DNA of 64,000 bases from Pontibacter rufus (lineage in GTDB: Bacteria; Bacteroidota; Bacteroidia; Cytophagales; Hymenobacteraceae): positions 62,001-126,000 of the forward strand of contig NZ_JADQDR010000010.1 in NCBI RefSeq assembly GCF_015694705.1. Direction: 5' to 3'. Below are positions 54,911-63,187 of this stretch, one piece after another. Below the pieces are notes generated by a model. It was not told the DNA's origin and ran no database searches. It saw nothing but the letters and a program-made list of their open reading frames with translations. Position 1 is the first letter of the stretch. Every line of letters starts with the position of its first letter. A program made the translations under genes and the position numbers.

Positions 54911-54918
54911 TATCTTTG
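54911..54918 (+). promoter_or_regulatory. candidate -7 element of the TonB receptor gene
   Basis: TATCTTTG fits the Bacteroidota -7 consensus TAnnTTTG and lies 93 bases before the receptor start. Upstream at the expected distance is only TTTTC, so the -33 box is weak. Confidence 0.5.
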
Positions 54919-55010
54919 CAGAAATAATTTACAGGAGCATGCGCAGTTCCCGGCTTAAGGTCTGCCGCTGCACGTACAATTTCTTATTAATTGTAACTTA
55001 CATTTAACCT

Positions 55011-57782
55011 ATGAACAAGATTTACTTAATGACAGCCATTGTTCTGGCCTGGTCTTATCAGACGTATGGACAAACAATTCAGGGCACAGTCCGGGACCGT
55101 TTCCAGCCGCTGGCCGGGGCTACTGTCCGAACCATAGATCAGTCGGCGGGCACCAGCGCCGATGCCAATGGCCGGTACGAGTTACAGGTCAGCCCGGGCA
55201 CCTATACTTTGGTGGCGAGCTATATCGGCTATGAGCCAGTGCAAAAGAACATAACCGTGGCAGCAGGCGAAACAGCCACACTGGATTTTGAACTGACCGC
55301 TGCCCAGAACCTGAACGAAGTAGTGGTTGTCGGCAGCCGTGGCGCACCGCGCTCCCAACTCACCACGCCAGTGCCGGTTGACGTAATCGATATCCGTGAA
55401 GTGACACAGAGTGCGCCGCAGGTAACCCTGAACCAAATCCTCAACTATGTCGCCCCCTCCTTTACTTCCAATACCCAAACCCTGGCCGACGGAACCGACC
55501 ACATCGACCCTGCCTCCCTGCGTGGCCTGGGGCCCGATCAGGTGCTGGTATTGATAAATGGGAAAAGACGCCATACTACTTCGCTCGTCAACATTAACGG
55601 TAGTTTCGGAAAAGGCTCTGTAGGTACAGACCTAAACGCCATCCCGACTGCGGCCATCAAGCGGGTGGAAATTCTGCGCGATGGCGCCTCAGCCCAGTAT
55701 GGCTCTGATGCGATTGCAGGTGTTATCAATATTATCCTGAATGATGCGGTAAACTCGCTCGATGCCAATGTGACGACAGGCGCTTACGTTTCTAAAAATT
55801 CTGAAGACGGCATGGATGGCGAAAACGTGCAGGCCAATGCCAGCTATGGCGTACCCCTGGGCACCAACGGCGGCTTCCTGAACCTGTCGGGCTCTTACGA
55901 CTACCGGAATTATACTGACCGTGGCGGCGACTATACCGGCACTATTTTTACTGATTACAATAACCCCTTCCCGGGCGAAGTGCCAACCGGCGTAGATATT
56001 ACGGAGCAGGAACTGGCCAGAAGAGGTTTAGACCGGGATTACTTCAGCGGCCGTGTCGGGCAGTCGGCTAACCGCGGCGGAAGCCTGTTCTTTAACTCGG
56101 CTGTTCCGGTTACCGAAGAAGCTGAAATTTATGCGTTCGGGGGCCTTAACCTGCGCCACGGCGAAGGCGCCGCCTTTTACCGGACACCCGCACAGCTCAC
56201 GCAAACCAATGCCACCATTTATCCCAACGGTTTCCTTCCTTTAATTGTAACCGACAACAGGGATCAATCCCTGGCGGTGGGCATACGCGGATCACTCGGC
56301 GAATGGAAAGTAGATTTCAGTAATACCTACGGACAAAATGCTATTGATTTTTCCGTGGAAAACACGATGAATGCCTCCCTCCTTACCGCTTCGCCTACCA
56401 GCTTTGAAGCCGGCGGTTATGCTTTTACCCAGAACACGACCAACCTTGACTTCAGTCGTTTCTTTAAAGATGTGATGAGCGGCGTGAACGTAGCCTTCGG
56501 AGCAGAGCACCGCTACGAGAATTACCAGATCATTGCCGGCGAAGAAGCATCTTATGTAAACTATGGCAAGGCCACCCAGGTAGGAACCGATGCGGCCGGA
56601 AATCCCATCCTGATCCCGGACCCGCTGGGCACGGTAAATACCCGCTTTGCCGAAAACGGATCTCCCTTTGCCGGTGGCTCACAGTCTTTCCCCGGTTTCA
56701 GCCCTGCCAATGCGGTGGATGTGGCGCGTACTTCCGTTGCAGCCTACGGAGATGTGGAACTGAATTTTACGAGCAGGTTCTTACTGGATGCAGCCGCGCG
56801 GTTCGAGAATTATTCTGATTTCGGTTCCACCCTGAATGGCAAGCTGGCCGGCCGCTATATATTCTCGGATGCGCTGACATGGCGCGGGGCTGTGAGCACA
56901 GGCTTCCGGGCGCCCTCGCTGCACCAGCAATATTACAGCGCTACCTCTACCATTTTCACGAGCGGCGTTTTTGTGGAGTCCGGTACCTTTACCAACGACA
57001 GCCGGGTAGCCAACCTGTTGGGTATACCTGATCTGAAACAGGAAACTTCTTACAACTACAGCACCGGCCTGACCAGCAGGTTCGGTGATTTTAAACTGAC
57101 AGTAGATGGCTACTACATCCGCATCAACAACCGCGTGGTGTATACCGGCCAGTTTGGAAAGGTAACTACCAACCCAACACCGCAGGAAGAAGAAGTAAAC
57201 CGCCTGCTGGATCAGGCAAATGCCGGTACTGCGCGCTTCTTCACCAACGCCATCGATACCGAGACAAGAGGAATTGACGCCGTGCTGACCTATAGCACCG
57301 ATGTTGGCGGCGGCCGCTTTACGGGTAGCCTCGCCGGCACTTTTGCCAAAACAAACATGGTGGGCGACATACATTCTTCGGCGCTCCTGGCAGGTCGCGA
57401 GAGCACTTACTTCGACGAAGCCAGCCGTATTTACCTCGAGTCGGCGGTGCCACAGACAAAAGGCAATTTAACGCTTAGCTACGACATGGGGCCCTGGGAC
57501 TTTTTCCTGCGCAACGCCTACTTCGGCAAGGTGCAGGAAGCCACCAACACCCTGACGGCGCAGGACTGGTACAGCGGCAAAGTAGTAACGGATGTAAGCG
57601 TTGGCTATACTTTTAACAGCAACCTGAAACTAAGTATAGGCGCCAACAACCTGCTGGATGTTTACCCGGATAAAGTGGCAGCCGCCAACTCCGGCACCGG
57701 CCGTTTTGTTTACTCCCGCAGTGCGCAGCAATACGGCTACAATGGCCGGTTCCTGTTTACCCGCCTGGTATTTAATTTATAG
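55011..57782 (+). CDS. TonB-dependent receptor with CarboxypepD_reg-like domain
   Basis: A 923-residue outer-membrane receptor. A signal peptide (1-20) is followed by a carboxypeptidase-regulatory-like beta domain (QTIQGTVRDRFQPLAGATVR), then the plug (NQILNYVAPSFTSNTQTLAD, RVEILRDGASAQYGSDAIAG) and a 22-strand barrel ending in a terminal Phe-Asn-Leu (GYNGRFLFTRLVFNL). There is no adjacent SusD-type gene, so a siderophore, vitamin or metal complex is more likely than a polysaccharide. It stands alone, with its own -7 element and downstream terminator. The ligand cannot be read from the sequence. Confidence 0.94.
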   Translation: MNKIYLMTAIVLAWSYQTYGQTIQGTVRDRFQPLAGATVRTIDQSAGTSADANGRYELQVSPGTYTLVASYIGYEPVQKNITVAAGETATLDFELTAAQNLNEVVVVGSRGAPRSQLTTPVPVDVIDIREVTQSAPQVTLNQILNYVAPSFTSNTQTLADGTDHIDPASLRGLGPDQVLVLINGKRRHTTSLVNINGSFGKGSVGTDLNAIPTAAIKRVEILRDGASAQYGSDAIAGVINIILNDAVNSLDANVTTGAYVSKNSEDGMDGENVQANASYGVPLGTNGGFLNLSGSYDYRNYTDRGGDYTGTIFTDYNNPFPGEVPTGVDITEQELARRGLDRDYFSGRVGQSANRGGSLFFNSAVPVTEEAEIYAFGGLNLRHGEGAAFYRTPAQLTQTNATIYPNGFLPLIVTDNRDQSLAVGIRGSLGEWKVDFSNTYGQNAIDFSVENTMNASLLTASPTSFEAGGYAFTQNTTNLDFSRFFKDVMSGVNVAFGAEHRYENYQIIAGEEASYVNYGKATQVGTDAAGNPILIPDPLGTVNTRFAENGSPFAGGSQSFPGFSPANAVDVARTSVAAYGDVELNFTSRFLLDAAARFENYSDFGSTLNGKLAGRYIFSDALTWRGAVSTGFRAPSLHQQYYSATSTIFTSGVFVESGTFTNDSRVANLLGIPDLKQETSYNYSTGLTSRFGDFKLTVDGYYIRINNRVVYTGQFGKVTTNPTPQEEEVNRLLDQANAGTARFFTNAIDTETRGIDAVLTYSTDVGGGRFTGSLAGTFAKTNMVGDIHSSALLAGRESTYFDEASRIYLESAVPQTKGNLTLSYDMGPWDFFLRNAYFGKVQEATNTLTAQDWYSGKVVTDVSVGYTFNSNLKLSIGANNLLDVYPDKVAAANSGTGRFVYSRSAQQYGYNGRFLFTRLVFNL

Positions 57783-57807
57783 ATTATCAGAACGCCTGTA
57801 TCATCTG

Positions 57808-57840
57808 TAAAGCCCTGTAAATTCTGTTTACAGGGCTTTA
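57808..57840. terminator. terminator after the TonB receptor
   Basis: A perfect 14-bp stem (57808-57821 with 57827-57840) around a 5-base loop, with TAAAGCCC/GGGCTTTA at its base, followed by TACTTTAAAAT. It sits 26 bases after the receptor stop. Confidence 0.8.
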
Positions 57841-58435
57841 TACTTTAAAATCCATCTTTCAAAACTGCCCGCCAAAGCTTCTTCAGATGCGGAACATCCG
57901 TTTTCGCTTCAGCGGCCGGAATTACCATGTATAGCAGTCAGGAATTACTCCTGCAACCGGCATGTAAAGCTTCAGTACAAAGCTGGTCCGGCGCTTACGA
58001 CAACCTGCCTTGATAGACCAAAGCATGCTTTCTTTATAAATTTAAAATTTGCTATTATAAGCTATTCAAACTTGATAGTTTGGCAAGATTTAATGGCTTT
58101 TAATTTGAAATTTATTCTTAAAAGTTTTTTTTATATCATTTATTAATTACATTCATGTTGTGGAAGCCTGAAAGCTTAAGCAGATCCCTTATCTCCGTAC
58201 TGGTTTATGCCCTCTTTGGGCTGCCTGCATGCGCTGATAAAAACCTGCTAATTTCGCTCCATTCAGCGGCGTGGCTGCACTTTATGTGGTTTAGCAACAG
58301 GGGCTTTCCTGCGTAATTAACGGCATCTGCTTCAGCTCCTTACCTGTTGATGCGGGAGCAGCAACCAGGCGCATGTTTTTAAATTGCTTATCAATAAATG
58401 AATTATAGCACCCTTTAAAATAAAATCTAAAAAGA
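57841..58435. other. 600-base spacer before the aldehyde dehydrogenase gene
   Basis: No gene can be supported. A very AT-rich block lies at 58020-58155. A 53-codon ORF (58155-58316) has a signal-like hydrophobic start but an odd Trp/Phe-rich end and no context. The promoter of the downstream gene was not identified. Confidence 0.4.
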
Positions 58436-60085
58436 ATGAATGTAGAAGATTTTACCATTAATGAAGTAGCAGATCAGGTAAAGGCCATTTTCGTGGAGGA
58501 AGGCCAGATCCCGGCCGAGTATAAGCTGGACCAGGAAATTAACCAGCGCGAATATCTCTCCAATGGAGAAATGAAACAGTGGGATGGCGCGGCGCATTCC
58601 GTTTACTCGCCGGTAGCTGTTAAAACAGCCGATGGTTACGAGCGAAAGAAAATTGGTTCTTATCCCGTATGTACCGAAAAGGAAGCCATGGAAGCGCTCG
58701 ACGCTGCCGTAGCAGCCTACGACAATGGCCGCGGACAGTGGCCTACCATGAGCGTTCAGGATAGGATCCGCTGCGTAGAGCAGTTTACCCAGAAAATGAT
58801 AGAGAAGAAGGACATCGTCGTGAAACTCATCATGTGGGAAATAGGCAAATCTTATGCTGATTCCATCAAAGAATTCGACCGTACCGTTGAGTATATATAC
58901 GCGACGATAGATGCCTTAAAAGACTTGGATCGCCAGTCGTCCCGCTTCGAAATTGAGCAGGGCATTGTGGCACAGATACGCCGCTCACCGCTGGGTGTGG
59001 TGCTTTGCATGGGCCCTTTCAACTACCCGCTGAACGAAACGTTCACCACCCTGATTCCGGCGCTCATCATGGGCAATACATTGCTGTTTAAGCCGCCAAA
59101 GCACGGCACTTTACTGCACTACCCGTTGCTGGAGGCTTTCAGAACCTGTTTCCCCAAGGGAGTGGTAAACACCATTTACGGACGCGGCCATGCCATTGTA
59201 CCGGCTTTGATGCAGTCCGGCAAAATCAACGTCCTCACCCTGATTGGTTCCAGCAAAGTGGCTGATGAACTCAAGAAACTGCACCCAAAGGTAAACCGCC
59301 TGCGTGCCATCCTGGGCCTTGATGCCAAAAATGCGGCCATTGTTACAGAACATGCCGACGTGAACCTGGCAGTGTCTGAAACGGTGCTCGGCGCCTTGTC
59401 CTTTAACGGCCAGCGCTGCACTGCCCTTAAAATAATTTTTGTACACCGCTCCAAGGTAGATCAGTTCCTGCAACAGCTGAGTGAGGCTGTAGGCAAGCTA
59501 AAAATCGGTATGCCCTGGGAGAAAGGCGTGGCTTTAACGCCGCTGCCGGAGCCAAACAAACCCGCCTACCTCAAAGATTTGATTGATGATGCCACCGCAC
59601 ACGGAGCAAGCGTTATCAACGAGGGCGGTGGTACTGCTTTCGAGTCGTTTGTGTACCCTGCCATACTTTATCCTGTCAGCAAAGACATGAAAGTATACCG
59701 GGAAGAGCAGTTCGGCCCCGTAATTCCGGTGGTGCCTTTTGATGATTTGGAAGAGCCCATTGAATACCTGATCGAATCTACCCACGGGCAGCAGGTAAGT
59801 ATCTTCAGCAACAATGCGGCTGAAACGGCCTCTCTGATAGATCCGCTGGTGAACCAGGTGAGCCGCGTAAACATCAACTGCCAGTGCCAGCGCGGGCCTG
59901 ATACCTTCCCTTTCACCGGCCGCAAGGACAGTGCTGAGGGCACCCTGTCGGTGGTGGATGCGCTGCGTTCGTTCTCTATCCGTTCGCTGGTAGCGACCAA
60001 GCTTAACGAGAACAACAAGCACCTCATCAATGAGATTGTGAACGAAGGAAATTCCAATTTCCTGAGCACCAAGTTTATTTTCTAA
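58436..60085 (+). CDS. NADP-dependent glyceraldehyde-3-phosphate dehydrogenase (GapN-like), ALDH superfamily
   Basis: A 549-residue aldehyde dehydrogenase. The plant/bacterial GapN landmarks are present: MGPFNYPLNETFTTLIPALI, LLFKPPKHGTLLHYPLLEAF, the Glu/Gly-Leu region RAILGLDAKNAAIV, and the catalytic Cys in SFNGQRCTALKI, with VPFDDLEEPIEYL and CQRGPDTFPFTGRKDSAEG near the end. GapN oxidises glyceraldehyde-3-phosphate directly to 3-phosphoglycerate, giving NADPH without ATP. The N-terminal ~60 residues (VEDFTINEVADQVKAIFVEE) are longer than in typical GapN. It lies opposite the glycerophosphodiesterase/aquaporin pair, a plausible supplier of triose phosphate. Confidence 0.88.
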   Translation: MNVEDFTINEVADQVKAIFVEEGQIPAEYKLDQEINQREYLSNGEMKQWDGAAHSVYSPVAVKTADGYERKKIGSYPVCTEKEAMEALDAAVAAYDNGRGQWPTMSVQDRIRCVEQFTQKMIEKKDIVVKLIMWEIGKSYADSIKEFDRTVEYIYATIDALKDLDRQSSRFEIEQGIVAQIRRSPLGVVLCMGPFNYPLNETFTTLIPALIMGNTLLFKPPKHGTLLHYPLLEAFRTCFPKGVVNTIYGRGHAIVPALMQSGKINVLTLIGSSKVADELKKLHPKVNRLRAILGLDAKNAAIVTEHADVNLAVSETVLGALSFNGQRCTALKIIFVHRSKVDQFLQQLSEAVGKLKIGMPWEKGVALTPLPEPNKPAYLKDLIDDATAHGASVINEGGGTAFESFVYPAILYPVSKDMKVYREEQFGPVIPVVPFDDLEEPIEYLIESTHGQQVSIFSNNAAETASLIDPLVNQVSRVNINCQCQRGPDTFPFTGRKDSAEGTLSVVDALRSFSIRSLVATKLNENNKHLINEIVNEGNSNFLSTKFIF

Positions 60086-60124
60086 TACAAGTATGGCTGC
60101 GGCCTGCAAAGTATGAACTCTGCC

Positions 60125-60162
60125 AGCGCGGCACCAGGTAACCTGGTGCCGCGCTTTGTTTT
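60125..60162 (+). terminator. terminator of the GapN-like gene
   Basis: A perfect 14-bp GC-rich stem (60125-60138 with 60142-60155) with a 3-base loop, followed by TTGTTTTT. It lies 40 bases after the stop, before the convergent phosphodiesterase gene. Confidence 0.9.
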
Positions 60163-60259
60163 TCAGGAAGATCAATACCTGCTGGCATTAGCAGAGAATT
60201 AAGAATTTACATTCCAGTATTTCCCATTATTATCTCGCAATCTCTACTCAACCACTCTC

Positions 60260-61189
60260 CTATTCCTTCCCACCCAAAAGATTCGGATAATCTGTTATTA
60301 TGCCGTCCACACCCATTTGCTGCAGCTTTTCTATCTCTTCCGGAGAATTGACGGTCCAGGGAATGAGTTTCATGCCTTGGCGGTGGCTTTCCGCTACGAG
60401 GCTGTCGGTGACTAACCCGTAATGCGGGCTGTAAATATCGGGCCGGAAACCAATGCGGCGGAGGTTATCCTCCAGCGAGGCGTTTTTGTCCGACGTCAGG
60501 AAGCCGGTGACGACCTGCGGATATTGCCGGTGCACTTCCTGTACCTGCCGGATGTCGAAAGACTGGAGATAGAACCTGTTCCCTATCTTCTTTTCGCTGA
60601 CCACATCCATCACCCGTTTTACAAGCTCCGCAGGCGCCGGCTGGTAAATACCATCTTTTGCAGGGTCGGCTTTTATTTCGATGTTATAGATAACGGGCGG
60701 CAACCCTTGGGCAGCGGTGTATTGCTCCACAGAGTCAATCAGTTCCCCTAACAAGGGAATATAGGCCTTCTGCTTTTGCTGCTGCGGGAAATCCGGGTTA
60801 TACTTTGAGCCCACATCGAACCGGCGGATGTCGGCATAGTCCATCTGGTGCAGAATATACTTGTTCGCATCTTCCTTCGGAATTTCGTCTCCGTTGGGCA
60901 AAAGCGTGATGGCCGTGTTTAGCGTGGGATCGTGCGCGACCATCACCTGCCCGTCCTTGCTGATCTGCACGTCCAGTTCCAGAACATTTGCACCCACGTC
61001 CACTGCCTTTTTCATGGCCGGGATGGTGTTCTCCGGCATCAGCCCCCTTGTGCCGCGGTGGCCCTCTATATAAAAGGTAGGGAATTCCTCTGCCACAACC
61101 GTTGATGGCGCTTTTGTCTTACAACCCGCCAGGCACGTCAAAGTCAGGCCGGTAAACAGGAGGAATACATAGGAATGGTTCTTTTTCAT
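60260..61189 (-). CDS. glycerophosphodiester phosphodiesterase, predicted lipoprotein
   Basis: A 309-residue GDPD-family enzyme with a lipoprotein signal (LLFTGLTLTCLAGC). The catalytic motifs are EGHRGTRGLMPENT (His-Arg and Glu), ELDVQISKDGQVMVAHDP (metal Glu/Asp and catalytic His) and NIEIKAD. In the envelope it would split glycerophosphodiesters from phospholipids into glycerol-3-phosphate and an alcohol. It starts 3 bases after the aquaglyceroporin stop, and the pair is an operon for glycerol or glycerophosphodiester use. Confidence 0.94.
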   Translation of the reverse strand: MKKNHSYVFLLFTGLTLTCLAGCKTKAPSTVVAEEFPTFYIEGHRGTRGLMPENTIPAMKKAVDVGANVLELDVQISKDGQVMVAHDPTLNTAITLLPNGDEIPKEDANKYILHQMDYADIRRFDVGSKYNPDFPQQQKQKAYIPLLGELIDSVEQYTAAQGLPPVIYNIEIKADPAKDGIYQPAPAELVKRVMDVVSEKKIGNRFYLQSFDIRQVQEVHRQYPQVVTGFLTSDKNASLEDNLRRIGFRPDIYSPHYGLVTDSLVAESHRQGMKLIPWTVNSPEEIEKLQQMGVDGIITDYPNLLGGKE

Positions 61190-61192
61190 CTT

Positions 61193-61924
61193 TCAGGCTT
61201 TTAAAAGTAAATATAACAGGGCCGCTGCGGCAGCGCCTAAAAAAGGGCCGAGTATCGGAATCCAGGCGTAGGGCCAGTCGCTGTGGCATTTGTTTTTGAT
61301 GGGCAGCAGCGTATGCACCAGCCTGGGGCCCAGGTCACGGGCTGGGTTGATGGCATAACCCGTCGTGCCGCCCAGCGACAAGCCGATGGCCCACACCAGG
61401 AAGCTGACGGGGATGGCTCCCAAAGCGCCCATGCCGATGGGAGTTTTCTCCTCTCCCAGCTCGGGATTGGTGAAGTAAAAGACCACGAAAATCAGCACAA
61501 AAGTACCTACCGCCTCGCTAAACAAATTAGAAAGCCTGTGCCGGATAGCAGGGCCGGTACTGAACACGGCCAGCTGCGAGAGCGGATCTTCCGTTGTCTC
61601 GAAATGCGGTTTGTATACCAACCATACCAGCAGTGCGCCGAGCATGGCCCCTAGTAATTGCGCCAGTATGTACCAGCCCACCTGGTCCCAGGCAAATTTG
61701 CCCACCAGCGCCAGCCCCAGCGTAACAGCCGGGTTCAGATGCGCGCCGCTGTAAGGCGCCGCGATAACGACGCCGGCAAAAACCGAAAGCGCCCAGCCGG
61801 TGGTAATCACCATCCAGCCGCTGCTGTTGCCCTTGGTACTTTTGAGCACCACGTTGGCCACCACGCCATTGCCCAGCAGGATTAAGAACATGGTGCCGAT
61901 CAGCTCGGCCGTAAATGCTGACAT
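61193..61924 (-). CDS. aquaporin / glycerol facilitator-family channel
   Basis: A 243-residue MIP-family membrane channel with six hydrophobic segments. The two pore motifs are NPA in SGAHLNPAVTLGLALVG and NPARD in GYAINPARDLGPRLV; the Asp after the second NPA is typical of glycerol-conducting aquaglyceroporins. The gene is first in a two-gene unit with the phosphodiesterase, so it probably moves glycerol or water across the inner membrane. No glycerol kinase is in the window. Confidence 0.94.
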   Translation of the reverse strand: MSAFTAELIGTMFLILLGNGVVANVVLKSTKGNSSGWMVITTGWALSVFAGVVIAAPYSGAHLNPAVTLGLALVGKFAWDQVGWYILAQLLGAMLGALLVWLVYKPHFETTEDPLSQLAVFSTGPAIRHRLSNLFSEAVGTFVLIFVVFYFTNPELGEEKTPIGMGALGAIPVSFLVWAIGLSLGGTTGYAINPARDLGPRLVHTLLPIKNKCHSDWPYAWIPILGPFLGAAAAALLYLLLKA

Positions 61925-62081
61925 AAAGGTCTATTTAAATGATTTACATGGAAAATTTACGCGTTGTTGCCGGCCCAGGATTTGGCAGCCCGCACCGCCT
62001 GAAGTCAGGTAAGCGGCACCAAAAGCGGTCATTTACCAGGGCTTCTATAGGATATTTGTAAACCCGTGTACTCTATACTTT

Positions 62082-62852
62082 TCAATCGTAGGGCGATGGA
62101 CTGATGGAGGTCCACCCGCCGTCGATGACGAGGCACTGCCCCGTAATGTGCCTGGCGTTTTCTGAAACCAGGAATAGGGCCGCATGCGCGATGTCGGACG
62201 GGTAAGCCGGCCGGCCCATGGGCGTGATAGCAGACCATGTTTTCTCGTAATCCCTGTCCTCCGCCGTTCGCTCGGTAAGCGTTGCGCCGGGCGCCAGCGC
62301 ATTTACACTGATCCCATAGGCCGATAATTCAATGACAAGGTTCCGGGCGAGCATCTCGAGTGCAGCTTTGGTCATGCCATAAGCCGCCAGGTTTTTGTGC
62401 GCCTGGTGCCCCGTTACGGAAGACATAAACAGGATGCTTCCGCCGGACTGCTGCTTAATTATTTGCTTTGCTGCTGCCTGCGCCAGGAAAAAGCTTCCGC
62501 CGAGGTTGGTCTGCGTTACTTTCTGTAGGTTTTCAGGTGTGTAGGTCAGAAAGTCTCCGAACACGGTGATACCTGCATTTGCAATGGCAACCGTTAACTT
62601 CCCAAATTCCGAAACGGCCATATCTACCATTTGCTGGATAAAATGGGGATCTGCAGCGTCTCCGGCCAAGCCGATACAACTTCCATACTGCTCGTTTATA
62701 CTTGCAGCGGCTTTTGCTGTCAGTGCTTCATCAATATCGTTTAGCAATACCGCCGTACCATGCTTTGCCAGCTCCTGGCATATTCTGAAGCCGATGCCCT
62801 GCCCTGCTCCGGTTACAATGGCTACCTGTTGTTTTAATGACGCTGTCAGCAT
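62082..62852 (-). CDS. SDR-family oxidoreductase
   Basis: A 256-residue short-chain dehydrogenase with a complete set: AIVTGAGQGIGFRICQ (nucleotide binding), ANAGITVFG, Ser in MSSVTGHQA and YGMTK (YxxxK). The Asp at the end of the second strand (LLNDIDEA) suggests NAD preference. Its partner upstream on the same strand is a sugar-acid dehydratase, so it may oxidise a sugar or deoxy-keto acid; gluconate 5-dehydrogenase-like is also possible. It is separated from that gene by 335 bases containing a repeat, so co-transcription is not certain. Confidence 0.88.
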   Translation of the reverse strand: MLTASLKQQVAIVTGAGQGIGFRICQELAKHGTAVLLNDIDEALTAKAAASINEQYGSCIGLAGDAADPHFIQQMVDMAVSEFGKLTVAIANAGITVFGDFLTYTPENLQKVTQTNLGGSFFLAQAAAKQIIKQQSGGSILFMSSVTGHQAHKNLAAYGMTKAALEMLARNLVIELSAYGISVNALAPGATLTERTAEDRDYEKTWSAITPMGRPAYPSDIAHAALFLVSENARHITGQCLVIDGGWTSISPSPYD

Positions 62853-63187
62853 AGTATGATTTTAAAGGTTTATTCAGAGATAAAAGTCTTTTATACTTAA
62901 TAGATGTAAATAGACACAAGTATCAAGACGTTAGACTTAAGACTTATTTATATATTATTCATTTGATAATCAGGAATCTATACTTAATAAGAGCATATTT
63001 AAATTTATAATTTAACTCAAGTTGCGATTTACCAGCGATGTTGAAATTTAACCCACCCCTAGCCCCTCCGGGGAGGGGAATTTCTGCATCAGATATTAAC
63101 CCATTTCTGTAAATCGCAACTTGAGTTATTTATACTAGGTCTTGTGTCTTTCATCCCGATACTTATATCCTCTGATTGAGGAGGATG
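62853..63187. other. 335-base spacer with AT-rich tract and repeat
   Basis: Bases 62880-63010 are very AT-rich with three TATACTT/AAGTAT-like motifs; bases 63014-63127 are MITE-like repeat copy B. No gene is seen. Confidence 0.5.
63014..63127. repeat. MITE-like interspersed repeat, copy B
   Basis: A 114-bp element with perfect 18-bp terminal inverted repeats: 63014-63031 and 63110-63127 (AACTCAAGTTGCGATTTA and its complement). The core is CACCCCTAGCCCCTCCGGGG followed by AGGGGAATTTCTGC. It is the reverse-complement counterpart of copy A at 54599-54740. It has no ORF, so any mobility must be in trans. No clear target duplication was found. Confidence 0.8.

Noticed and set aside
58155..58316. 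53-codon ORF with a signal-peptide-like start before the GapN-like gene
   Set aside because: The C-terminal part is Trp/Phe/His-rich and unlike a small lipoprotein, there is no operon context, and it lies in a spacer with skewed composition; likely chance.
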